DNA from: Stutzerimonas stutzeri
GTDB taxonomy: Bacteria; Pseudomonadota; Gammaproteobacteria; Pseudomonadales; Pseudomonadaceae
Reading direction: 5' to 3'
Assembly: GCF_024448985.1 (NCBI RefSeq)
Contig: NZ_JAMOII010000001.1
Span: 520,672-584,671 of the forward strand
DNA length: 64,000 nt
A model generated the notes under the pieces. That model worked only from the letters and a program-made list of their open reading frames with translations, did not search any database and was not told the origin of the DNA. The position numbers were made by a program, and so were the translations under genes. Positions 1 through 8,102 of this stretch are shown piece after piece (the stretch's first letter is position 1; each line of letters begins with the position of its first letter).

Positions 1-660
1 ATGACGAGCTATTTCGGTCATGATCCCGATAATCTCGAGCACAGCGTCTTCGATCTGTTCCAGCACCAGGGTGCCGTGCCGGAAGGGCTGCCGTGGCAGT
101 TGCTATTGCCAACGAGTCACGAGCGGATTTCTCTGTTGCCGTCGAGCACGGTACTGGCAACCCTGGAGCGCCAGTCACCGGGCCAGAATGGTCTTGGTCT
201 GGTCGTTGCCAAGAGCCTTTCGCAGCTGTGGCAGGATTTCGATTACGCCATCATCGACAGCCCGCCGCTGCTTGGTGTGCTGATGGTCAACGCGCTGGCG
301 GCCAGTCAGCAGCTTGTCATTCCGGTGCAGACGGAATTCCTGGCCATGAAGGGCCTGGAACGGATGGTCAGCACGCTCGCGATGATCAATCGCTCGCGCC
401 GGCAGGCGTTGCCCTACACCATCGTGCCGACCATGTTCGACAGGCGTACCCAGGCATCGATGAATACCCTGAAGGTGCTGCGCAATAACTATCAGGCTAA
501 TCTCTGGCAGGCATACATCCCGATCGACACGCGCCTGCGCGATGCCAGTCGCGCCGGTGTGACGCCTTCGCAGCATGACCCCAACAGTCGAGGAGTCATT
601 GCCTACCGCGCGCTGCTCAAAACTCTGCTAGCCGCGCAGGCTTCTCCGCAGGTTGCTTGA
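1..660 (+). CDS. parC: ParA-family ATPase of the chemotaxis cluster (ParC-like), 5' end cut by window
   Basis: MinD/ParA-type ATPase thought to place chemotaxis arrays at the cell pole. The frame is open from base 1 and the visible part (219 residues) lacks the N-terminal deviant Walker A lysine loop, so the true start lies upstream; family members are about 260 residues. The Walker B region is visible as YAIIDSPPLLG near residue 82, followed by the ParA-type segment VIPVQTEFLAMKGLERM. It is followed after 84 bases by a ParP-like CheW-domain gene and then cheW, the order known for parC-parP-cheW in Vibrio and Pseudomonas. The name parC here is the polar ATPase, not topoisomerase IV. Confidence 0.85.
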   Translation: MTSYFGHDPDNLEHSVFDLFQHQGAVPEGLPWQLLLPTSHERISLLPSSTVLATLERQSPGQNGLGLVVAKSLSQLWQDFDYAIIDSPPLLGVLMVNALAASQQLVIPVQTEFLAMKGLERMVSTLAMINRSRRQALPYTIVPTMFDRRTQASMNTLKVLRNNYQANLWQAYIPIDTRLRDASRAGVTPSQHDPNSRGVIAYRALLKTLLAAQASPQVA

Positions 661-744
661 AGACGACGTACGGCCCGATCACGGTTCAAGTTCGCCGTGG
701 TCGTTGCCGATAGCCTATCCAGTTGGTTCGCACGAGTTGGTTTC

Positions 745-1569
745 ATGAGCCGTACCCTTCTTAAAGAAAGCCGATCACAACAGACGCTGCAGTCCTATCT
801 CGACGCACTGCTGCAGGATGCCGTCATGGAGTTGACCGAGTCGGTCAGCCCCGACGAATTCCAGGCTGCAGTGCTCGAAGAGCAGCAACGCGACGTCCAG
901 CGGGTGGTTCCGCTGCGGCAGGTCGTGCCCGAGCCTGAGCCGATTCCCGTGCTTGCGCCTGTGGCAGCCAAGCCGGAAGCCTTGCTTGAGCTGCCGCCTG
1001 AAACGCCGGCTGAAAAGGCGCCGGTACTGGTCGAACCGATTGCGGATATCAAATTGCAGGCGCACCTGCCCGGTGGCCCGCCGGCACAGGGCGGGCAGCC
1101 GGAGTGGGGCGAGGAGCCCTTCGAATGCTTGCTGTTCGATGTGGCCGGCCTAACCTTAGCGGTGCCTTTGGTCAGCCTCGGTTCCATCTATCCGCTGGCC
1201 GGTCAGGATCTGACGCCGTTGTTTGGCCAGCCCGCTTGGTTTCTCGGCATTTTGCCAAGTCAGGCCGGCAATCTGAAGGTTCTCGACACGGCGCGCTGGG
1301 TCATGGCCGACCGCTATCGCGACGATTTTCGCGAAGGGCTTCAGTATGTGATTTCGGTGCAGGGATACGAATGGGGGCTGGCGGTGCATCAGGTCAGCCG
1401 CTCGATTCGCCTGGACCCGAGGGAGGTCAAATGGCGCTCGCAGCGCACTCAACGGCCATGGTTGGCCGGAACGGTGATTGATCATATGTGCGCGCTGGTG
1501 GATGTGGCCGCGCTTGCTGAACTGATCGCTAGCGGTGCGACCCGTCATCTTAAGGGCGTACCGTCGTAG
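745..1569 (+). CDS. parP: CheW-domain coupling protein, ParP-like
   Basis: Chemotaxis coupling protein with an extended N-terminus. Residues 1 to about 110 are low complexity and rich in Pro, Glu and Ala, and the CheW-like beta domain follows (about 125-270). That is the layout of ParP, which links the polar ATPase ParC to the CheA/receptor array. I chose the ATG at 745 (MSRTLLKES...) because it opens with the charged helix typical of the family; a GTG at 697 would add 16 residues and has no better ribosome site. The gene sits between the ParA-type gene and cheW. A plain CheW paralogue is the alternative reading. Confidence 0.8.
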   Translation: MSRTLLKESRSQQTLQSYLDALLQDAVMELTESVSPDEFQAAVLEEQQRDVQRVVPLRQVVPEPEPIPVLAPVAAKPEALLELPPETPAEKAPVLVEPIADIKLQAHLPGGPPAQGGQPEWGEEPFECLLFDVAGLTLAVPLVSLGSIYPLAGQDLTPLFGQPAWFLGILPSQAGNLKVLDTARWVMADRYRDDFREGLQYVISVQGYEWGLAVHQVSRSIRLDPREVKWRSQRTQRPWLAGTVIDHMCALVDVAALAELIASGATRHLKGVPS

Positions 1570-1654
1570 ACAAATTGAACAACCAGGGGCGCGCGTGCAA
1601 CCCTGAGTAACCGATAGAATCGACCGCCACAGCGGTATATGAAGAGGTGGGACT

Positions 1655-2134
1655 ATGAAGATGACTTCCGCACAGGGTTCCGATGATCCGGTTCTGCAGT
1701 GGGTAACCTTCCGTCTGGACAACGAGACCTATGGCATCAATGTCATGCAGGTTCAAGAGGTGTTGCGTTATACCGAGATTGCACCGGTGCCGGGCGCGCC
1801 GAGCTATGTGCTCGGCATCATCAACCTGCGGGGCAACGTGGTCACGGTGATCGATACGCGTCAGCGCTTCGGTCTCGACACGGCACCTGTTTCCGACAAC
1901 ACCCGCATCGTCATCATCGAGGCGGATCGCCAGGTGGTCGGGATTCTGGTCGACAGCGTGGCTGAGGTGGTCTATCTGCGCCAGTCGGAGATCGAAACCG
2001 CGCCCAACGTCGGCAACGACGAGTCGGCCAAGTTCATTCAGGGTGTCTGCAACAAGAACAACGAGCTGCTGATTCTGGTCGAGCTGGACAAGATGATGAG
2101 TGAAGAAGAATGGGCGGATCTTGAGAGCATCTGA
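1655..2134 (+). CDS. cheW: chemotaxis coupling protein CheW
   Basis: Cytoplasmic adaptor that joins chemoreceptors to the histidine kinase CheA. The 159-residue protein is almost wholly one CheW domain (about 12-150) with the usual VLGIINLRGNVVTVID core and the end VELDKMMSEEEW. A run GAGGTGGG shortly before the ATG serves as the ribosome site. It lies 85 bases after the ParP-like gene, and the next gene (DUF2802) begins 3 bases after its stop, so the last two are probably co-translated at the end of the flagellar/chemotaxis operon. Confidence 0.95.
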   Translation: MKMTSAQGSDDPVLQWVTFRLDNETYGINVMQVQEVLRYTEIAPVPGAPSYVLGIINLRGNVVTVIDTRQRFGLDTAPVSDNTRIVIIEADRQVVGILVDSVAEVVYLRQSEIETAPNVGNDESAKFIQGVCNKNNELLILVELDKMMSEEEWADLESI

Positions 2135-2137
2135 CAC

Positions 2138-2551
2138 ATGATGGCGTCGCTGGTCGCGGCAGTCGTCGTGCTTGCTCTATGCTGCCTGGCACTGCTGGGC
2201 TGCTGCATCTGGCTGTTCCGTCGCCAGCGGCAGCAAGCCCAGTTGCAAGCGCGTGAAGACGCCGCTCGCGACAAACGCATCAAGGAACTTGCCGCACGTC
2301 TGGATACCTACCTCGATGGCAGCGTGCGCATTGGCAAGAATCTGCACGAACTGTCACGGGTCGTTGCGCCGTTGCCGGAAAGGCTCACTCAGCTCGAACA
2401 GCGCGATCCGAACAACTTCACCTTTTCCCAGGCCGCCAAGCTGATTGGCATGGGTGCCAGCGACGATGATCTGACGCAGTCCTGCGGGCTGTCCCAGTCG
2501 GAAGCCGAACTGATGCGCAAGCTGTACCAGGCGCGACGCAAGCCGAACTAG
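2138..2551 (+). CDS. DUF2802 family membrane-anchored protein
   Basis: Small protein of unknown function that habitually ends the polar flagellar/chemotaxis operon in Pseudomonas and Vibrio. One N-terminal transmembrane helix (about residues 4-27, rich in Leu, Val and Cys) is followed by a charged stretch and a conserved C-terminal helical region containing QAAKLIGMGASDDDLTQSCG and a helix-turn-helix-like segment up to residue 135. It starts 3 bases after cheW. The role in chemotaxis is inferred from position only. Confidence 0.8.
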   Translation: MMASLVAAVVVLALCCLALLGCCIWLFRRQRQQAQLQAREDAARDKRIKELAARLDTYLDGSVRIGKNLHELSRVVAPLPERLTQLEQRDPNNFTFSQAAKLIGMGASDDDLTQSCGLSQSEAELMRKLYQARRKPN

Positions 2552-2599
2552 GCGCTATCGGCGTTTTGTCGCTAGCCGCGTTGCTGCGCCAAAATTATC

Positions 2600-2656
2600 G
2601 TAGGGCCGAACTTGTTCGGCCTTCTCGAATCTGTTGCCGAGTAAATTCGGCCCCAC
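2600..2656. repeat. REP-like palindrome pair, family B
   Basis: The perfect palindrome GGCCGAACTTGTTCGGCC (2604-2621) preceded by GTAG is followed by a second, opposite partial copy ending in CGGCCCCAC. Similar paired units occur at 31445-31499 and 37050-37106. It sits in the 312-base gap 2552-2863 between the DUF2802 gene and the rhodanese gene; I see nothing else definite in that gap. Confidence 0.7.
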
Positions 2657-2863
2657 TGACTTGAACGTTCCCAAAAGAGTTTCTCTCGTAGTTCAGCCGT
2701 TGGCCGAAACGGGAGAGGCCCTTGGTTCTGCCCCCCCCATCCGTCGTTGCGGTTGCGTGACGAATGTCCGCAGCATTGAACGATATGATCATTGCTTCCT
2801 CCAAATCAGGACAGGGCTCTGCCATGTCCGCTGCAGGCCCATGCCTAGAAGGGCGAGGAGGAT

Positions 2864-3307
2864 GTGATGCTGCGCATTCTGATGCTGTGTCTGCTGGTCG
2901 CACCGACGTCGCTATGGGCGGCGGAAGCGCCGGTAGAGGTTGAAGGGGCGATGACCGTCAACGTGTTCCAGGCCAGGCAGCTGCATGAGCTGGGGGCGGT
3001 GTTCATCGACGTGCGTCCGACCCGTGAATGGGGCTGGGGACATGTCGAGGGCGCGGTGCATATGGATCTGGCTCGCGAATTTCTCGGGCTGGCGCATACC
3101 GATTGGCCTAGAACCGTGCCGCTGGTGGTCTATTGCGACAGCGAAGTCTGCCCGGCCAGCGCCGAGGCGGTTCGTCTCGCGGTCGCCTGGGGTTACGAGC
3201 AGGTGTTCTATTTCCGAGAAGGCTATTTCGCCTGGGTGCTGGCGGACTTCCCACAGGAGAAGAGCGGCTTCAGCGGCATCACGACGCTCAACGCTCAGGC
3301 CCATTGA
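2864..3307 (+). CDS. periplasmic rhodanese-like domain protein
   Basis: Single-domain rhodanese (sulfurtransferase fold) with an N-terminal signal peptide: MMLRILMLCLLVAPTSLWA ends in a good AxA-like cleavage site, so the product is probably periplasmic. The domain covers about residues 30-135. The active-site loop VVYCDSEVCPAS carries the expected Cys (YC) and a second Cys five residues on. Substrate is unknown. The gene is convergent with the FlhB-like gene and their 3' ends overlap by 20 bases. Confidence 0.8.
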   Translation: MMLRILMLCLLVAPTSLWAAEAPVEVEGAMTVNVFQARQLHELGAVFIDVRPTREWGWGHVEGAVHMDLAREFLGLAHTDWPRTVPLVVYCDSEVCPASAEAVRLAVAWGYEQVFYFREGYFAWVLADFPQEKSGFSGITTLNAQAH

Positions 3308-3611
3308 GCAGCGGAACGTCTGGTGAATGCCGTTGCTCGGCAAAGCCGGGCGGGCATTTGCCCTTCAGGTACCAGGCGAACGCGATGATTTCGGCGATGG
3401 TGCGATAAAGCGCCTCGGGTATCGCATCGCCCAATTCCAGACGCGCCAGTAGTTTCACCAGCTCGGCATTTTCATAGATCGGTACTTCATGCTCACGGGC
3501 GATCGCCAGTATCGCTTCGGCCAGCTCATCGTCGCCCTTGGCCGAGAGCGTGGGCGTGTTGGCACCATCGTAGGTGAGCGCGATGGCCTGTCGCGGTGTG
3601 TGGGCAGTCAT
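3288..3611 (-). CDS. FlhB-like C-terminal domain protein (type III export switch homologue)
   Basis: A 107-residue stand-alone version of the cytoplasmic C-terminal domain of FlhB/YscU, which switches substrate class in flagellar type III export. The region around residues 8-95 (AIALTYDGANTPTLSAKG, EHEVPIYENAELVKLLA, IPEALYRTIAEIIAFAWYLKG) matches that domain. The usual NPTH autocleavage site is absent, as in other stand-alone homologues. It overlaps the upstream FliK-like gene by 4 bases and is surely co-transcribed with it. Its function is not settled; a supporting role in flagellar export is inferred. Confidence 0.8.
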   Translation of the reverse strand: MTAHTPRQAIALTYDGANTPTLSAKGDDELAEAILAIAREHEVPIYENAELVKLLARLELGDAIPEALYRTIAEIIAFAWYLKGKCPPGFAEQRHSPDVPLLNGPER

Positions 3612-5128
3612 GCGGTTTCATCCACGAAGCGTTGATCGAGAGTGGTTCGCGGGCCTTGCGGTGGCGTTCCCTGGCGGCAGGCCAGTTCACTGACAGACAG
3701 CCCCGCTGTGACGAGACGCTGCCGCAGGTGATCCAGCTCCGCCGAGATCAGCGCGGCCGTACCGTTGCGTTCGGCCCATATCTGACTCGACAGGCTGCCC
3801 TGCAGCAACTGCGCCTGCACCTGTATCAGGCCCAGGGGCGCCACATCGAAGGCTAGTTCGACTTTCCAGAGGGTTTCCGGTTTCTCCTTGCGGTTTTGCG
3901 CGGGTTCGTCTTCACGCTGGAACTTCACCTGTAGCGGGACGATGTCGCGCTGATCCCGCATCGGAATTTCGACTTGCCAGGTGGTGACCTGAACGCCGTC
4001 CGGGTTGGTCTGGGTCTGAGCCAGACTGGACAGCTGATGGGTCTGAAGCCGCGATACCGCGGCCGCGGCGAGTTTCAGCAGCAACTCCAGGTCAGCTTCC
4101 TCGTCGGCGTTTGGCGCCAATCGGCTCGGCAATGGAAAGTTTTGCGCTTGCTGGCGTGCGTTGGGTTGTCCAAGGGCGCCCAGTGCATTGCGAGCGAAAG
4201 CCGGCAACGCCTGTCCGAACGCTCCCCCGGCCTGCATGGCCTGCGGAGCGCCGCCCGGTAGCCCCGGCAATTGGGCGATCAGGCGGAGCAAGGCGGCTTT
4301 CATGTCGGTCGGCAGGTCGTCCGCCTGGCCGCTCAATAAACTGGATTCGAGAAATACGCCGCTGCGCGCCAGCGCCTGCGCCAGCGTTTTTGCGTCGCTA
4401 AGTTGCTGCATGTCCGGAACCAGACCGAGTAAACGCTCGGCCGCGCCGCGCAATTGATCGGGCAATGCGGAGCTGGACGTGAGCGCGCCAAAAAGCCCTT
4501 CAATGGAACCTTGGCGGCTATGTTGCGCAGTCAACTGCTGGCCCAGCGCCAACTGATCGAGACGCCCACTCAGCGGCATGAACGACAAGGACTGGTCGCC
4601 CTGGACTCGGGCTGTTATCAAGCTCCCCGGCGCAAGGGGCATGGCCGATTCGACGTTCAGCTTCTGCCCGGCAAGAGGGGAGTTGAGCAGGCTGATCACG
4701 ACCTTGAACAGGGTTTTGCCGTCCTGCTGTATCTGCTGACTAGCCGTCACCTTTCCCTGCACGACGGTGCCCAGCGGAAGTTGGTCGAGGTCGATAGTGC
4801 TCAGCGGCTGACGGTTGCCGGGTTGCAGCGCGGCAATCAGACGGGTGTCGGACAACGCTGTAACGAGCATGGCCGCTCCAGGCGCGGCCGCTCTGGCACT
4901 GCTGGTTTCGACGGTTGCTTGCCGGCCGTTCTCCAACGTCAGGCGCAGCGTTAGCTGAAAGCTTTGCAGCGCTTCCTTAATGCGGACGACCTCGGCCTCG
5001 GCACTTTCCCCCGCAACGAGCAGTCCCTGCATCGGTTGCAGCAGTTTCAACGCCATCTCGGCCGGCGAGGCCGTCGGGCGAGACGGGCCGGAGGCGGGGA
5101 TCGCCGGGGTACTTTTGATCTCGGTCAT
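3608..5128 (-). CDS. flagellar hook-length control protein FliK-like
   Basis: 506 residues with the layout of FliK: a long Gln/Ala/Leu-rich N-terminal region and a C-terminal Flg_hook domain (about residues 400-490) with the segment KVELAFDVAPLGLIQVQAQL and the helix ISAELDHLRQRLVTAGLSV. FliK proteins act as the molecular ruler that stops hook growth by signalling to the C-terminal domain of FlhB; here the following gene encodes exactly such a domain. The pair is divergent from ccmA. Pseudomonads carry another fliK, so this may be a paralogue; whether it controls hook length is not shown here. Confidence 0.8.
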   Translation of the reverse strand: MTEIKSTPAIPASGPSRPTASPAEMALKLLQPMQGLLVAGESAEAEVVRIKEALQSFQLTLRLTLENGRQATVETSSARAAAPGAAMLVTALSDTRLIAALQPGNRQPLSTIDLDQLPLGTVVQGKVTASQQIQQDGKTLFKVVISLLNSPLAGQKLNVESAMPLAPGSLITARVQGDQSLSFMPLSGRLDQLALGQQLTAQHSRQGSIEGLFGALTSSSALPDQLRGAAERLLGLVPDMQQLSDAKTLAQALARSGVFLESSLLSGQADDLPTDMKAALLRLIAQLPGLPGGAPQAMQAGGAFGQALPAFARNALGALGQPNARQQAQNFPLPSRLAPNADEEADLELLLKLAAAAVSRLQTHQLSSLAQTQTNPDGVQVTTWQVEIPMRDQRDIVPLQVKFQREDEPAQNRKEKPETLWKVELAFDVAPLGLIQVQAQLLQGSLSSQIWAERNGTAALISAELDHLRQRLVTAGLSVSELACRQGTPPQGPRTTLDQRFVDETA

Positions 5129-5190
5129 TTTTACTTAAATGCTCTTACAACCTTTCGCCTTTGTGGCCTTCGGTGCCGGGGCTCGGCATG

Positions 5191-5231
5191 TATAATCCGG
5201 CCGCCCGACCTGCTCTCGCTGTAGCGGCCGG
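5191..5231 (+). promoter_or_regulatory. candidate ccm operon promoter (-10) and leader hairpin
   Basis: A perfect TATAAT at 5191-5196 has no good -35 partner at 17 bases. It is followed at once by the 8-base inverted repeat CCGGCCGC (5197-5204) and GCGGCCGG (5224-5231). The position, about 65 bases before the ccmA start, suits the operon promoter and a structured leader. Confidence 0.45.
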
Positions 5232-5260
5232 GCTTCTTCCATCTTGAGGGTAGCCCTAGC

Positions 5261-5896
5261 GTGTCCAGTCCCTTTCTAGAAACTGTGGCGCTTTCCTGCG
5301 AGCGGGACTGGCGTCTGCTGTTCGAGAGGTTAGACCTACGGATCGCCAAAGGGGAAATGTTGCAGATCGCCGGCCCCAACGGCAGTGGCAAGACCAGTCT
5401 GCTGCGGCTGCTGTCCGGGCTGATGCAGCCAACTGCGGGGAAGGTGCTACTCAACGGTCACGACCTCGAAAGCCAGCGCGGCGAACTGGCCCGCAACCTG
5501 TTATGGATTGGCCACGCGGCGGGTATCAAAGGACTTCTCAGCGCGGAGGAAAACCTGACCTGGTTATGCGCGCTGCACCAACCTGCGACCCGCGATGCGA
5601 TCTGGCAAGCCCTTGATGCGGTCGGGCTGCGCGGCTTCGAAGACGTGCCCTGCCATACGCTTTCCGCTGGTCAGCAGCGCCGTGTCGGTCTGGCGCGGCT
5701 GTACTTGTCGCCGCCGCCCTTATGGATACTCGATGAACCCTTCACCGCGCTCGACAAGCATGGCGTGGCGCAGCTCGAGAAGCATCTGGCGACCCATTGT
5801 GAGCAGGGTGGCATGGTCGTGCTGACCACCCATCATTCGCTCGTCGTAAAACCTGCGAGTTTCCGGGAAATCGATCTAGGGCAGCGGGCCGCATGA
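5261..5896 (+). CDS. ccmA: cytochrome c biogenesis ABC ATPase CcmA
   Basis: ATPase of the CcmAB(CD) complex that releases holo-CcmE during system I cytochrome c maturation; cytoplasmic face of the inner membrane. 211 residues; Walker A GPNGSGKT (38-45), signature region [14 protein letters not shown] and Walker [13 protein letters not shown] are all present. The start is a GTG preceded by a GAGGG ribosome site. The stop overlaps the ccmB start, the first of several overlaps in this operon. Confidence 0.97.
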   Translation: MSSPFLETVALSCERDWRLLFERLDLRIAKGEMLQIAGPNGSGKTSLLRLLSGLMQPTAGKVLLNGHDLESQRGELARNLLWIGHAAGIKGLLSAEENLTWLCALHQPATRDAIWQALDAVGLRGFEDVPCHTLSAGQQRRVGLARLYLSPPPLWILDEPFTALDKHGVAQLEKHLATHCEQGGMVVLTTHHSLVVKPASFREIDLGQRAA

Positions 5897-6564
5897 GTAG
5901 TGTGTTCACCCTGCTATTGGCTCGCGAATCTCGACTGCTGTTTCGTCGGCCGGCTGAGCTGGCCAATCCCCTGGTGTTCTTCGCGATCGTCATCGCTTTG
6001 TTTCCCTTGGCCGTCGGCCCCGAGTCGCAATTGCTGCAAACGATCTCGCCCGGATTGATCTGGGTGGCGGCTCTATTAGCTGTGCTTCTCTCGCTGGACG
6101 GCCTGTTTCGCAGCGATTTCGAAGACGGTTCGCTCGAGCAGTGGGTCGTTTCGCCGCACCCTCTGGCTCTTCTTGTGCTCGCCAAGGTGCTGGCACACTG
6201 GCTGTTTTCCGGTCTGGCTCTGGTTCTGCTAGCACCTTTACTGGGACTCATGCTGGGCATGCCGGTCAGCGCGCTTCCGGTGCTGCTGGTCTCGCTTCTG
6301 TTAGGCACGCCGGTGCTCAGCCTGTTGGGCGCAGTCGGGGCGGCGTTGACTGTCGGCCTTAAGCGTGGAGGCTTGTTGTTGGCGCTACTCATTCTTCCGC
6401 TCTATATCCCCGTGCTGATTCTGGGCAGTGGGGCTCTGCAAGCGGCGTTGCAGGGACTGCCTGCGCTCGGTCACCTACTATGGCTTTCCAGCCTGACTGC
6501 ACTGGCAGTCACGCTGACTCCCTTTGCAATAGCCGCTGGCCTGAAAATCAGCGTCGGTGAATGA
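5893..6564 (+). CDS. ccmB: heme exporter membrane protein CcmB
   Basis: Inner-membrane partner of CcmA in cytochrome c maturation. 223 residues with about six transmembrane helices (strong hydrophobic blocks at roughly 22-42, 50-68, 98-120, 126-150, 158-180 and 195-218). Length and the opening [19 protein letters not shown] match the family. It overlaps ccmA by 4 bases and is followed by a 148-base gap before ccmC. Confidence 0.96.
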   Translation: MSSVFTLLLARESRLLFRRPAELANPLVFFAIVIALFPLAVGPESQLLQTISPGLIWVAALLAVLLSLDGLFRSDFEDGSLEQWVVSPHPLALLVLAKVLAHWLFSGLALVLLAPLLGLMLGMPVSALPVLLVSLLLGTPVLSLLGAVGAALTVGLKRGGLLLALLILPLYIPVLILGSGALQAALQGLPALGHLLWLSSLTALAVTLTPFAIAAGLKISVGE

Positions 6565-6712
6565 CGGGTTGCACGATGTATTTTTCCAGTATTGATGCGC
6601 GAATTGCCGATGCGAGACGACCGGCTTCGATGAGTTTACTGATTGCGAACAAATGGGTGCTGGCCTCTTTCGAGGCAGTATCGGCAGACGCCGTGGAAGT
6701 GAGGCGGGTTCT

Positions 6713-7465
6713 ATGAACTGGACATGGTTCCACAAGCTGGGTTCGCCCAAATGGTTCTATGAAATCAGCAGCCGCTGGATGCCGTGGCTGGCCTGGGCGT
6801 CGCTGATTCTGATCAGCGTAGGAGTAGTCTGGGGCCTGGCGTTTGCGCCGCAGGACTACCAGCAGGGCAACAGCTTCCGGATCATCTATATCCACGTGCC
6901 AGCTGCATTTCTGGCCCAATCAATCTACGTGATGATGGCGGTGGCCGGTGTCGTTGGGCTGGTGTGGAAGATGAAGCTGACCGACGTCGCCTTGCAGCAG
7001 GCCGCGCCCATCGGTGCCTGGATGACGTTCATCGCGCTGCTGACCGGTGCGGTATGGGGCAAGCCGACCTGGGGCGCCTGGTGGGTATGGGACGCACGGC
7101 TGACCTCGATGCTGATTCTGCTGTTTCTGTACTTCGGCATCATCGCCCTGGGCCAGGCGATCACCAACCGCGACAGCGCGGCGAAGGCTTGTGCGGTGCT
7201 CGCTATCGTCGGGGTGGTCAATATCCCGATCATCAAATACTCGGTGGAGTGGTGGAACACCCTGCATCAGCCAGCGACCTTCACCGTGACGGAGAAGCCA
7301 GCCATGCCAATGGAAATGTGGCTGCCGCTGCTGGTCATGGTCTTGGGTTTCTACTGCTTCTTCACGCTGGTGCTGTTGATGCGCATGCGCCTGGAGGTGC
7401 TGCGCCGTGAGTCGCGAAGCAGCTGGGTCAAGGCCGAGGTGAGCGCGCTGGTGGGCAAGCCATGA
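6713..7465 (+). CDS. ccmC: heme handling protein CcmC
   Basis: Membrane protein that presents heme to CcmE. 250 residues from the ATG at 6713 ([16 protein letters not shown]), chosen over an upstream in-frame ATG at 6653 because it gives the family length and start. Six membrane helices flank the tryptophan-rich heme-handling motif [18 protein letters not shown] (about residues 113-130); a periplasmic His in the HVPAAF segment is the usual axial ligand. The stop overlaps the ccmD start by 4 bases. Confidence 0.96.
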   Translation: MNWTWFHKLGSPKWFYEISSRWMPWLAWASLILISVGVVWGLAFAPQDYQQGNSFRIIYIHVPAAFLAQSIYVMMAVAGVVGLVWKMKLTDVALQQAAPIGAWMTFIALLTGAVWGKPTWGAWWVWDARLTSMLILLFLYFGIIALGQAITNRDSAAKACAVLAIVGVVNIPIIKYSVEWWNTLHQPATFTVTEKPAMPMEMWLPLLVMVLGFYCFFTLVLLMRMRLEVLRRESRSSWVKAEVSALVGKP

Positions 7466-7638
7466 ACTTCTCGTCGTTTTCCGAATTCATCGCCATGGGG
7501 AATCATGGCCTGTATGTATGGACGTCGTACGGCATCAGCCTGACTGTCCTGATCCTGAACGTGGCGCTGCCAATGATGGCGCGCCGACGTTATCTGCAAG
7601 ACGAGGCGCGCCGTTTGCGCCGGGAGGAGATGAAGTGA
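7462..7638 (+). CDS. ccmD: small membrane protein CcmD
   Basis: 58-residue protein with one transmembrane helix (about 20-40, [18 protein letters not shown]) and a basic cytoplasmic tail. CcmD helps the CcmABC complex release holo-CcmE. It overlaps ccmC at its start (ATGA) and ccmE at its end, where GTGA carries both the ccmE start and the ccmD stop. Confidence 0.93.
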   Translation: MNFSSFSEFIAMGNHGLYVWTSYGISLTVLILNVALPMMARRRYLQDEARRLRREEMK

Positions 7639-8102
7639 ATCCTGTGCGCAAAAAGCGTCTGTTCATCGTGCTGGCCATTCTGGCCGGTGTGGGCATCGCG
7701 GTGGCGCTGGCGCTGACCGCTCTGCAAGAGAACATCAACCTCTTCTATACGCCAACGCAGATCGCCGCGGGCGAAGCCCCGGAAGGCACGCGGATTCGTG
7801 CTGGCGGTCTGGTCGAGGCCGGCTCGGTGACACGCAGCAGCGATTCGCTCACCGTCTCCTTCCGTGTTACCGATAACAACGAAACGGTCACCATCCAGTA
7901 TCAAGGCATCCTTCCCGATCTGTTCCGTGAAGGGCAAGGCATCGTCGCCCTTGGGCGGGTCAATGCCGATGGCGTTCTGATTGCTGACGAGGTACTGGCC
8001 AAGCACGACGAAAACTACATGCCGCCGGAAGTCAGCCAGGCGCTGGAGAAGAGCGGGATGATGAAGCATTACGAAGGCGACAAGCAGGAGTATGCGAAAT
8101 GA
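7635..8102 (+). CDS. ccmE: periplasmic heme chaperone CcmE
   Basis: Carries heme covalently on a histidine and passes it to CcmF. 155 residues from the GTG at 7635 ([10 protein letters not shown]); the start is fixed by the overlap with the ccmD stop. N-terminal membrane anchor (about 8-28), then the OB-fold domain. The heme-attachment motif [12 protein letters not shown] is complete, with His124 and Tyr128 at the expected spacing. It overlaps ccmF by 4 bases. Confidence 0.97.
   Translation: MNPVRKKRLFIVLAILAGVGIAVALALTALQENINLFYTPTQIAAGEAPEGTRIRAGGLVEAGSVTRSSDSLTVSFRVTDNNETVTIQYQGILPDLFREGQGIVALGRVNADGVLIADEVLAKHDENYMPPEVSQALEKSGMMKHYEGDKQEYAK

Noticed and set aside
2634-2867. 77-residue open frame before the rhodanese gene
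   Set aside because: It covers a REP unit, has no ribosome site, and the composition is not protein-like.
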